Positions 16,245 to 24,095 of a stretch of DNA of 64,000 nt are shown one piece after another (position 1 is the stretch's first letter; each line of letters begins with the position of its first letter). A program made the translations under genes and the position numbers. Under the pieces are notes generated by a model. The model ran no database searches and was not told the DNA's origin. It worked only from the letters and a program-made list of their open reading frames with translations. The DNA lies in NCBI GenBank assembly GCA_018003015.1, contig JAGNEZ010000007.1, forward strand, positions 102,695 to 166,694. Reading direction: 5' to 3'. This DNA comes from Phycisphaerae bacterium (lineage in GTDB: Bacteria > Planctomycetota > Phycisphaerae > UBA1845 > PWPN01).

Positions 16245-17123
16245 ATGCAAGAAGCAATCGGGAAAGCATCGGTCCTGGTCGAGGCCCTGCCCTACATTCA
16301 GGGCTACCTGGACAAGATCATCGTGGTCAAGCTCGGCGGCTCGGTTATGGACGATCTGACCGCGGAACGGGAGTTACTGCGCGACGTGGTTTTCCTGCGT
16401 AGTGTCGGGATGCAGCCGATCATCGTCCACGGCGGCGGGAAGGAGATATCCAAGGCCATGGACGACGCAGGCCTCGAGCCCACCTTTGTTCAAGGTCTCC
16501 GCTACACGGACGACCGCACGCTGGCCATTGCTGAGCAGGTGCTCTGCGCCCGGATCAACAAGCGCTTGGTGGATGCCTTGATCAAGATGGGCGTGGACGC
16601 GATTGGCCTGCACAGCCTGACCACGTGCGTTCTGTTCGCCGAGCAGTTGTTCTTGCAGGGTGAGGAGAACCGCCGGATTGACGTGGGCTATGTCGGCAAG
16701 GTCGAGCAGGTCAACGCGAAGGTGCTCCGGCTTTTATGCCAAGCGGGTACCGTACCGGTCATCGCTCCGATTGCCCGGGATTTCGCGGGGGGCAAGCTCA
16801 ACGTCAACGCGGACACGGCCGCCGGGCATGTGGCCGCCGCGGTCAAAGCCGAGAAGCTGGTCATGGTGTCGGACACCCACGGCATCCGGCGTGAGAAGGA
16901 CAACCCCGACTCGTTCTGCCACTCGCTCAACAAGGCCGAGATCGGCGAACTGATGGCGGAGAAGATCATTGACAAAGGCATGATCCCGAAGGTCGAAGCG
17001 TGCCTGCGGGCGCTTGAGGCGGGGACGCGCAAAGCCCACATCATCGACGGGCGGATCCCTCACTCGCTGCTGCTGGAGATCTTCACCGACAAGGGCATCG
17101 GCACGCAAATCCTACAGTCGTGA
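16245..17123 (+). CDS. argB: Acetylglutamate kinase
   Basis: Phosphorylates N-acetylglutamate, the second step of arginine synthesis. The amino-acid kinase signatures are clear: IIVVKLGGSVMDD at residues 24-36, PIIVHGGGKEISKAM near residue 60, FVQGLRYTDDRTL, and the C-terminal MIPKVEACLRALEAG. Length is 292, normal for ArgB. The first ATG of the conserved protein at 16245 has GAGG at 16232-16235, 9 nt upstream; the much longer open frame upstream is not family sequence. It stands alone, with no other arg gene nearby. Confidence 0.95.
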   Translation: MQEAIGKASVLVEALPYIQGYLDKIIVVKLGGSVMDDLTAERELLRDVVFLRSVGMQPIIVHGGGKEISKAMDDAGLEPTFVQGLRYTDDRTLAIAEQVLCARINKRLVDALIKMGVDAIGLHSLTTCVLFAEQLFLQGEENRRIDVGYVGKVEQVNAKVLRLLCQAGTVPVIAPIARDFAGGKLNVNADTAAGHVAAAVKAEKLVMVSDTHGIRREKDNPDSFCHSLNKAEIGELMAEKIIDKGMIPKVEACLRALEAGTRKAHIIDGRIPHSLLLEIFTDKGIGTQILQS

Positions 17124-17225
17124 TATGTACGAGCGGGTCTTTGGGTGATCGTTCGCCGCTTCGCGTGGCGTTGTCCTGACGGGGTGGCTTAGCCGACCGC
17201 ATCGAGGAGGGAGGGCTCAGGGTCC

Positions 17226-17257
17226 GGGGTGTGGGGCTGGGGGTGAGGGGGTGAGGG
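17226..17257 (+). other. G-quadruplex-like run in the 17124-17433 spacer
   Basis: The 310-bp spacer between argB and the phosphatase gene has no gene. It contains five G-runs (GGGG, GGGG, GGGGG, GGGGG, GGG) separated by 2-3 nt at 17226-17257, fitting the classical G-quadruplex rule on the plus strand. Confidence 0.5.
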
Positions 17258-17433
17258 TCTGCGAGTCGTGAGCCCATTGCTCCGGACAGAGCCAGATGGC
17301 GTGGTAGGTTCGGGGTGGTCGACGATCCAGAAAACCGCGGTGGCGTGCGACTCCGATGGAAAGGGCGCCGTCGTACCGATCGAGGGTCAAGCGAGTTGGC
17401 CTGGCGGTTCATCAGCGAAAGGACAGGACAAAG

Positions 17434-18645
17434 ATGCACGTAGATATCATCGTTAGGCCCACGCGAACGCTTCGATTGGCGCTCTCGACGGCCCTAACCG
17501 CCGTTCTCGGGTTTCCCCTCGTAGCCGTCGGGCAGTCGCCGGTCGGGCCCCCGGGGCCGCAGCCCGTTGCTCTTGGCCCGTATGTGCAGAACGTGGGCAC
17601 CAGCAACGCGGTCATCTGCTGGGCCACCCTGAGCGGGGAAGTGATCCTCACACCGCCGGCGAAGAACGACACTTGCTTTCGGGAATACCAGGTGCACTCC
17701 GTCGTGCTGCGTGGTCTCACACCGGGAACCAGCTATTCCTACCGTGTGCCCGGAGATGCCGGAGCCGCCGGCGATTGCAGGTTTGCGACCGTCCCCAAGG
17801 GAGAGCACCCGTTCAGCTTCTGCGTGATCAGTGATACCCAGAATCGCGACAACAAAGCGCACCGGTCGATTGTCGAGCGTCTTCTTGCCGACAAACCTGA
17901 CATGCTGTTCAACGTGGGTGATCTGGTGTCCGACGGCCGGAGCTTCGGCGATTGGGAGGAGTTCTTCCGAATACAGGGCCCTCTCCTGCGCAGCGTGCCC
18001 TGCTACGCCGTACTGGGCAATCACGAGCGCGACTCCTCCCTGTACTTCCAGTTTTTCGCTCTACCCGGCATTGAGCGGTACTACTCGTTCAACCGCGGGG
18101 CGGCGCACTTTGTCGTGCTGGACAGTCCCGGCGGGCGCATGCCGGACGACAACCAATCGGTCACCAAGGCCGATCAAGACCGCTTCAAGGAGCGCGGCAA
18201 ACGGTACTGGCGGCAACAGATGGAGTGGTTCAAGAATGACCTGGCCGGGCACGGAGACGCGAAGTACGTTTTTGTTTTTCTTCACTACCCGATCTACAGC
18301 CTGATGGCTTCGCGAAAGGCATCGACCGATGAGTTGCGCGAGCGATTCGGCACGGTGTTCCAGGACCACTGTGTCACTGCGGTCTTCAGCGGTCACGATC
18401 ACCACTATCACCGTGAGGTTGCAGGAGGCGTGCATTTCATGGACGGTGGGGCAGGAGGCGGGTCGGCGCGTCCCGTCGATGCTCCGATTCGGCCCGAGAC
18501 CGTTAGGTATGCAGCCGTCGAGTCATTCACCCGGGTTGAGATCGGCCCTGATCGCGCGAAGGTCCGCGTCACCGATGTTGCGGGCCAGGTCGTGGACGAG
18601 TTCTCCTTATCACCCCGGCCGCATTCAGCGACCAAGCCGGAGTGA
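17434..18645 (+). CDS. Secreted calcineurin-like metallophosphatase
   Basis: A 403-residue exported phosphoesterase. A basic N-terminus and hydrophobic stretch (LALSTALTAVLGFPLVAVGQ) form a signal peptide. Residues about 45-125 make a fibronectin-like domain as in purple acid phosphatases (GLTPGTSYSYRVPGDAG). The metallophosphatase core follows, with metal-ligand motifs SDTQN, NVGDLVSDG, LGNHERD, FLHYPIYS and FSGHDHHYHRE. The first motif reads DTQ where many members have DxH, which occurs in related subfamilies. ATG 17434 has AGGAC closely upstream. The substrate is not deducible; release of phosphate from organic esters outside the cytoplasm is the family expectation. Confidence 0.85.
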   Translation: MHVDIIVRPTRTLRLALSTALTAVLGFPLVAVGQSPVGPPGPQPVALGPYVQNVGTSNAVICWATLSGEVILTPPAKNDTCFREYQVHSVVLRGLTPGTSYSYRVPGDAGAAGDCRFATVPKGEHPFSFCVISDTQNRDNKAHRSIVERLLADKPDMLFNVGDLVSDGRSFGDWEEFFRIQGPLLRSVPCYAVLGNHERDSSLYFQFFALPGIERYYSFNRGAAHFVVLDSPGGRMPDDNQSVTKADQDRFKERGKRYWRQQMEWFKNDLAGHGDAKYVFVFLHYPIYSLMASRKASTDELRERFGTVFQDHCVTAVFSGHDHHYHREVAGGVHFMDGGAGGGSARPVDAPIRPETVRYAAVESFTRVEIGPDRAKVRVTDVAGQVVDEFSLSPRPHSATKPE

Positions 18646-19687
18646 GGGTGGTTGGGACTTGGCACGATGATGCGACGATGAAGAGAGTATCCTTGATTCG
18701 CCGTGAGCGCGCTTCGCGGACTTCGGTTGATCTCAGAAGGCCGCAAAGGGCGGGCAGGACTGATGGTGATGAACCAAAGGAGATGCGGTAGTTGGGGGAT
18801 CATTGGGATTCTCATCGCGTTGATTAGGGATTACGCCGACTTGGGCTTCTGAACCTGGGCGGGGCAGCCCGCAACCTACCACTCGAAGCATGAGCCCGGT
18901 TCACGGGCAGTGAGCCAGGGTCACAGATTGGAGGGATGGCGGGTCGACTGTCCTGTCGGTGGTGAGCCGCATTCGCCCCGCACGCGGCGGGTGCACACGG
19001 GCCGTTTGAGGCGGTGTGAGGAGTCGCATTCAGCGGTCAGCCTTCAGCAAGAAAATGAGGAACACCGCCAAGAAGTATTAGAATGGATAAAGAGTATGGA
19101 GCGGGGTCGCCGCGCCGCTGCATATCGAACCTGGTCCGTTATCCGTGCTCCTGACCCACCGACCACCGGACGGTGAACAACGACATGCCGGCGTTCGAAA
19201 TAAATGGACCCATCCCGTTATCCGAGCCCGGACAGGTTTGCCGCCCTCAATCCGCGCCCCAGCCATGCGGCGCCTGATAGGCCGGGGGAGACACCTACTC
19301 TTGGACGACAAACGAGAAACCTGACGCAGTTCAGGCACTGACGGCTTGGTTTGGCCCTTCCCAGAGCGGGAAATACCTTGAAATGGGCTGAGTCGCTGGG
19401 GTAACATAGTGGCGCTGCTCGCGGAGGACACGCCTCTGGTTCTGCCGGCGTCTCCGTCGAGCGCAATCATATCCAGACGGCGCGCTTGTCCCGTACGAAC
19501 CATGCACCCCTCGGGCAGCGTGAACGTCTACTTTTCGGCAGCGGCGATCCGTTCAGTGCACGCCCGGCGCAGGGCTGTCTCACGGACCGCTGGAAGGAGG
19601 TGGTCGCACATCCGTAGCAGCAAGACAACGTCCTGAGCCCAAGAGGTGTGGTCTGTTTCAGAAAGCACATTCTTCGGAGGAGCAAAC
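18646..19687. other. Gene-poor region of about 1 kb with dispersed repeat
   Basis: No open frame here looks like a real gene: candidates are short, have no ribosome binding site and unconvincing composition. The right part carries repeat copy A (19029-19224). The last 20 nt hold the strong GGAGG ribosome binding site of the peroxidase gene. No promoter stands out. Confidence 0.5.
19029..19224 (+). repeat. Dispersed repeat, copy A
   Basis: Starts with a GGTCAGC-type segment, continues through AAGAAGTATTAG-like AT-rich sequence and a 38-nt block (19109-19146) identical to 21159-21196, then 49 nt found only here, then 19196-19224, which differs at a few positions from 21200-21228. The matching copy B lies on the other side of the peroxidase gene in the same orientation. 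Confidence 0.75.
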
Positions 19688-20878
19688 ATGTCTCGAAAAG
19701 GGGTTAGATATTGGGCGACCGCTGTTATTCTTGGGGTGACGGCGACGGCGGCCGTCGCGGGAGGAGACCCGCCTCCCGATGATCAGCTGGCACCGCTTGG
19801 CAAACTGCTGTTCTTCGACAAGAACCTCTCGACCCCGCCGGGGCAATCCTGCGCTGCATGCCATGCGCCCGAAGTCGGCTTTACCGGACCGGATTCGGAC
19901 ATCAACTTCAAGACGGCGGTGTACCCCGGTGCGGTGCACACACGGTTTGGGAACCGCAAGCCGCCCTCGGCCGCATATGGTGGGCCCAGCCCGGTGATGT
20001 ACTACGATGAGCCCGAAGGCCTGTGGATTGGCGGCATGTTCTGGGATGGCCGGGCCACGGGCTGGACGCTCGGCGACCCGCTGGCGGAACAGGCTCAGGG
20101 GCCGTTCCTGAATGCCCTGGAGCAGAATAATCCAAATGCGAGACTGGTGTGCTCCAAAGTCGCCAAGTCAGCTTATGCGGGATTGTTCAAGAAAGTCTGG
20201 GGAGCCGGGTCCCTGGACTGGAAGAAGGACGTCGACGGCACGTACGAGCGGATTGCCAGATCGATCGCGGCTTACGAGCGGTCTGCGGAGGTAAGTCCCT
20301 TCAGTTCCAAGTATGACTATTACCTCGCGGGACAAGCCAAACTCACGGATCAGGAAGCGTGGGGCCTGGAGCTCTTCGAGGGCAAGGGCATGTGCTCGGC
20401 CTGCCACATCAGCCAGCCCGGCTCGAACGGCGAGCCCCCCTTGTTTACCGATTTCACCTACGACAATTTGGGCATTCCCAAGAACCCGGACAACCCCTTC
20501 TATCAGATGCCCCGCAAGTGGAACCCTGACGGCAAAAAGTGGGTCGATCCCGGCTTGGGCGGTTTCCTGAAGAGCGCGGGCTACGAGCCGGAGGTCTATC
20601 AACCCGAATGGGGCAAACACAAGGTCCCGACCCTTCGCAATGTAGACCTGAGGCCTTATCCGGAATTCGTCAAGGCCTTCGGGCACAACGGCTACTTCAA
20701 GTCCCTCGAGGAGATCACCCACTTCTACAACACGAGGGATGTGGAACCGTGGCCGGCCCCCGAAGTACCAGACACCATCAACAAGGATGAACTGGGCAAC
20801 CTGGGCCTGAGTGCCGAGGAGGAAGCGGCGATTGTAGCGTTCATGAAGACACTGTCGGACGGGTATGTTGTTCCGTAG
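19688..20878 (+). CDS. Di-haem cytochrome c peroxidase (MauG/CcpA family)
   Basis: A 396-residue periplasmic c-type cytochrome. A signal peptide (residues 1-24) precedes the first haem motif C55-A-A-C58-H59; the second is C236-S-A-C239-H240. The TPPGQSCAACHAPEVGFTG and FWDGRATGWTLGDPLAEQAQ segments are characteristic of the bacterial peroxidase/MauG family, as are KVPTLRNVDLRPY and GYFKSLEEITHFYNTRD near the end. It would reduce peroxide or oxidise a partner protein outside the cytoplasm. The start is ATG 19688, with GGAGG 7 nt upstream. It stands between two copies of a dispersed repeat and has no operon partner. Confidence 0.9.
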   Translation: MSRKGVRYWATAVILGVTATAAVAGGDPPPDDQLAPLGKLLFFDKNLSTPPGQSCAACHAPEVGFTGPDSDINFKTAVYPGAVHTRFGNRKPPSAAYGGPSPVMYYDEPEGLWIGGMFWDGRATGWTLGDPLAEQAQGPFLNALEQNNPNARLVCSKVAKSAYAGLFKKVWGAGSLDWKKDVDGTYERIARSIAAYERSAEVSPFSSKYDYYLAGQAKLTDQEAWGLELFEGKGMCSACHISQPGSNGEPPLFTDFTYDNLGIPKNPDNPFYQMPRKWNPDGKKWVDPGLGGFLKSAGYEPEVYQPEWGKHKVPTLRNVDLRPYPEFVKAFGHNGYFKSLEEITHFYNTRDVEPWPAPEVPDTINKDELGNLGLSAEEEAAIVAFMKTLSDGYVVP

Positions 20879-21062
20879 CAGCAGCGATGCTGCAGCATGT
20901 CCAGGCGGGGGGTGCAGGTCGGTATTGCACAGGCCTGCACCCCTCCTGCTTTGACGGAATCCGTTCTCGCTCCTCTTTGCCAGCGCGGTCAACCGGTCGG
21001 TACGCAGGCGGTATTGACGCGAGGCGAAGCGGTGTTTCTGACCCCTCTGGTGATGTGGAGAA

Positions 21063-21228
21063 GCGGTCAGAGGTAAGTGGTCAGTGTTCAGCATTCAGCA
21101 AGACAATGGGGAATACCGTAAAGAAGCAATAGTATATACAAAGAGTATAAAGGGGGTAGCCGCGCCGCTGCATATCGAACCTGGTCCGTTATCCGTCCCC
21201 GAAATAAACGGACCCGTCCCGTTATCTG
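21063..21228 (+). repeat. Dispersed repeat, copy B
   Basis: The counterpart of 19029-19224. It begins with GGTCAG/GTTCAGC units, has ATTCAGCAAGACAATG-like sequence also seen in copy A, and the identical 38-nt block at 21159-21196 followed after only 3 nt by the second conserved block 21200-21228. It fills most of the 366-bp space between the peroxidase gene and the 3' end of the aldo/keto reductase gene. CGTTATCTGCG is repeated twice just after it (21220-21242). Confidence 0.75.
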
Positions 21229-21244
21229 CGCCGTTATCTGCGAT

Positions 21245-22651
21245 CTACGCGCGCACGCCGGTCATGTCTGCGGACAGCTCGTGCAGGAGTTCGACGATTC
21301 GCACGTCCGACGGGCAGACTTCGGCGCACCGTCCGCAGTTGCGGCACACCCTGGCCGGGTCGTAGCCCGCCCGGGCATACAGCTCGCGAGCCAGCTGCTG
21401 CTCGCTGTACTGGTGGGTGTAGGCGTGATAGCGGATCATGTTCGTCACGGCGATGTGCTCGGGACACACCGTCGTGCAGTCGCCGCACAAGTGGCAGGCC
21501 CCGGCCATCTCGTACTTGACGAGGGTCCGCAGTTCGCGTTGGGCGTCGGCGGTCAGCTTCAAGGAAGCCAGAGGGAGGTCCTTCTCCATCTCCTCGTTGC
21601 TCTTGATCTGCATGATGACCGCATCGATGAGCCCGTCGGTCAGATTCAGCATCCAGAGCTTGGCTCGCTCCCACTCGTTGTAGCTCTTGCCGCCGACGAG
21701 GCTCTCGAACTTCTTCTCCCGCCCATCCACCGGGCGGTTCTTGATGCCTGAGGTTTTCATCGCGATGAGGCCGACGTCCTGCTTCTTGAGAGAAGTGAGT
21801 TCGGGCTTGAGGGCATCGAAACTCTCGGGATTGACTCCGGGCATGATCACGTCGATCTTCCAGGGTCCCTTGGCATTGGCCTCGACCGCCGCGGCCAGCA
21901 CCTCTTTCTGATGATTGTGGGTGCTGAAGCCAAAGTGCTTCGCCTTCCCGGCCTTGTGGGCGTTCTCGTAGGCTTCCCACACTTCCAGGCAGTCGAAGAT
22001 CCAGGGGATCTCGATACCGTGCATGAAATAGGCATCGACGTCTTTCACGCCCAGGCGGCCGAGTGAATCATCGAGCTGCTCGCGGTAGAGCTTAGCCATG
22101 CGTTTGCCCGCCGGGCGCAGATCCGGCTTGTCGCCCCCCTGTTTCTGCTTCTCGACGGCTTTCTTGTGCAGGGCGAGCAGGTCGCCCTCGCCGTTGCCCA
22201 GATAGTCTTTCATTGCAGCGCGGTACAACTTGGCCACTTCGTCATCAATCTTAGAGTAACCCGCCACGTCAGTCGCCTTGCTGGTCAGCCAGAGCTTGTC
22301 GCGCTGCTTCTGCAGGAACGGCTTGAGTTCCAGCTCGAAGTTGCCGTACCCTCGGGCAGCATCGATGTAATTGACGCCTCGGGCGAGGAGTCGCCGCCAG
22401 AGGGTCTCGTTGCCGCCCCAGCCCTGCACGATGCGACTGACCATGAAGTTGGTCCGACCCATGCGCGCGTAGGCCATGTCGACGTTCCTGCCGCGCCAGA
22501 TCAGGTCTTTGGCGTCGACCTGGACCTCGGGAGCCCCCTGCTTCTGGTCGGCACCGAGGACGGCGGGCCCGGCCACTGCGGCCGCGCCCACGCTTACCGC
22601 AGTGCTCTTGAGGAAATGACGGCGATCCAGCCTGTTCTGATCATGGGACAT
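21245..22651 (-). CDS. Tat-exported aldo/keto reductase with ferredoxin tail
   Basis: A 468-residue protein. The N-terminus has a twin-arginine signal, DRRHFLKSTAVSVGAAAVAG. Residues about 55-340 form an aldo/keto reductase TIM barrel (ARMGRTNFMVSRIVQGWGG, NYIDAARGYGNFE, LTSKATD, YFMHGIE, FGFSTHNH). The C-terminal 80 residues hold two 4Fe-4S motifs, CHLCGDCTTVCP and CRNCGRCAEVCP. Fused aldo/keto reductase-ferredoxin proteins are known in bacteria; the Tat signal suggests cofactor-loaded export. The physiological substrate is unknown. The gene is monocistronic and convergent with the cytochrome peroxidase gene. Confidence 0.88.
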   Translation of the reverse strand: MSHDQNRLDRRHFLKSTAVSVGAAAVAGPAVLGADQKQGAPEVQVDAKDLIWRGRNVDMAYARMGRTNFMVSRIVQGWGGNETLWRRLLARGVNYIDAARGYGNFELELKPFLQKQRDKLWLTSKATDVAGYSKIDDEVAKLYRAAMKDYLGNGEGDLLALHKKAVEKQKQGGDKPDLRPAGKRMAKLYREQLDDSLGRLGVKDVDAYFMHGIEIPWIFDCLEVWEAYENAHKAGKAKHFGFSTHNHQKEVLAAAVEANAKGPWKIDVIMPGVNPESFDALKPELTSLKKQDVGLIAMKTSGIKNRPVDGREKKFESLVGGKSYNEWERAKLWMLNLTDGLIDAVIMQIKSNEEMEKDLPLASLKLTADAQRELRTLVKYEMAGACHLCGDCTTVCPEHIAVTNMIRYHAYTHQYSEQQLARELYARAGYDPARVCRNCGRCAEVCPSDVRIVELLHELSADMTGVRA

Positions 22652-22763
22652 GCTTGAGTTCCTTAATTGGTGCCTCGGGCTGCGCTGACCACAGCGTGCT
22701 ACATAACGGGGGAGTATAGGAATTCTCCGGCCGTCCGTCCAAGAGCGGGCCCGGCGGTCCGAC

Positions 22764-24095
22764 CTAGCGGGTCCTGGAGAGTGAGGACGGGCGAGGGACG
22801 GCGGCCAGGACGGCCTGGAAGAACTCGGGGCGTTTGCGGATCGTTGCCCGGCTGAGCAGTTGCTGGATGTAAGCCTGCTCGCGGCGGTTGTACTCCTCGT
22901 CCAGGAGTCGCTGGATGATCTGTTCCTGGGCCTGCTCGAAGGGTCGGCGGGCCGCGGGGGTCATCTGGCCGCACTTGACGATGAAGAAGCCGTCCTCGAT
23001 CTCGACGATGTCGCTCACCTGCTGGTTCTGGAGGCCGAAGAGCACATCGAGCAGTTTGGCCTTTGAGCTGGCGAATGCTCCGGGACTGACCTCGCCCCAT
23101 CCCCCGCCGAGCTTGCCTCGGGGGCCCTTACAGTACTTCTTGGCGACGGTCTCGAACTGGACGCCGTTGTTCAGTTCCTGGCGGGCCTGTTGGATGTGGG
23201 CCCGGGCGCGTTGGCGGGCGGTGGCTAGTTCCTCCGGCCTGGCGGAAGTGATCGGCTTGTCGAGCATCTCGGCGACGGGGACCTCGATGAGGAACAGTTC
23301 CGCCTTGGCCGTGCTGCTGAACTCATCGGGATGGGTCTCGTAGTACCTGGTCAACTCGCGTCGGGTCGGTTCCTGGATCATCGGCCGGAACCGCTCGTGA
23401 AGGAAGAAGCGGACCATGGCCTGCCGGCGGGCCCGCTCCTTGATCTGATCCATGGTCAGGTCCAGGGCCTTGAGATAGACCTCGTACCGGGCGACCACGC
23501 CTCCATACCGTCGCGTGATGACATCCTTGACCATGCGGTCGACTTCCTTGTCGAGAGCGTCCTTGAACTTGTCGTCGGAGAAGGTCTTCTTGGCCTCCTG
23601 GTAGACAAGGAGCATGCTGACCTGATAGTCCACCTGGGTGCCGACCGCCCGGAAGAGGTGGTTGCGGTAGGCCACGAGGCTCAGCGTATCGGCCTTGGCG
23701 CGGAGGTCATCATAGATGGGCTCGAGCACTTCGGGAACGCTGATGGTATCGCCGTTGACGAAGAGGACCGGGCAGCCGACCGGGCCGTGCTCGAAGTCGA
23801 TGTCGGCGGGCTGGGTCACGGCCCCGGCGGTAAGGTTTTCGGAGGGACCGGCCGGTGTTCCCACATCATCCAGACGTTTGACGTCGGGATGATATCGGTG
23901 GTTGTGGGCCGCGGCGTGATCAGCCCGTTTGGGGCCGCTGTCGGGTTTGCTGCATCCGTGCCACGGTCCCAGCGAGAGGGTCAGCAGGGTCAGGATCGGC
24001 AGCGACAGCTGGCCTTTGGGCAGCCTGTTCCCGCGGCCTGCCGTTGATAAAGCCGATCTCCGCGCTGCCGGTTCTGGAGCCATGGATGCCCTCAT
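22764..24095 (-). CDS. SurA/PrsA-like peptidyl-prolyl isomerase
   Basis: A 443-residue exported chaperone. A long basic N-terminus precedes a hydrophobic stretch ending in GPWHGC, a possible but non-canonical lipoprotein site. Residues about 105-270 are helical, as in SurA N-terminal domains (LFVNGDTISVPEVLEP). Residues about 260-390 form a parvulin rotamase domain with FETVAKKYCKGPRGKLGGGWG, VLFGLQNQQVSDIVEIEDGF and IVKCGQMTPA. It should help fold secreted proteins. The ATG overlaps the mfd stop codon as ATGA (24092-24095), which fixes the start and implies translational coupling with mfd. Confidence 0.85.
   Translation of the reverse strand: MRASMAPEPAARRSALSTAGRGNRLPKGQLSLPILTLLTLSLGPWHGCSKPDSGPKRADHAAAHNHRYHPDVKRLDDVGTPAGPSENLTAGAVTQPADIDFEHGPVGCPVLFVNGDTISVPEVLEPIYDDLRAKADTLSLVAYRNHLFRAVGTQVDYQVSMLLVYQEAKKTFSDDKFKDALDKEVDRMVKDVITRRYGGVVARYEVYLKALDLTMDQIKERARRQAMVRFFLHERFRPMIQEPTRRELTRYYETHPDEFSSTAKAELFLIEVPVAEMLDKPITSARPEELATARQRARAHIQQARQELNNGVQFETVAKKYCKGPRGKLGGGWGEVSPGAFASSKAKLLDVLFGLQNQQVSDIVEIEDGFFIVKCGQMTPAARRPFEQAQEQIIQRLLDEEYNRREQAYIQQLLSRATIRKRPEFFQAVLAAVPRPSSLSRTR

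Noticed and set aside
18910..19176. Small frame in the gene-poor region
   Set aside because: No ribosome binding site, unconvincing composition, and it runs into the dispersed repeat.
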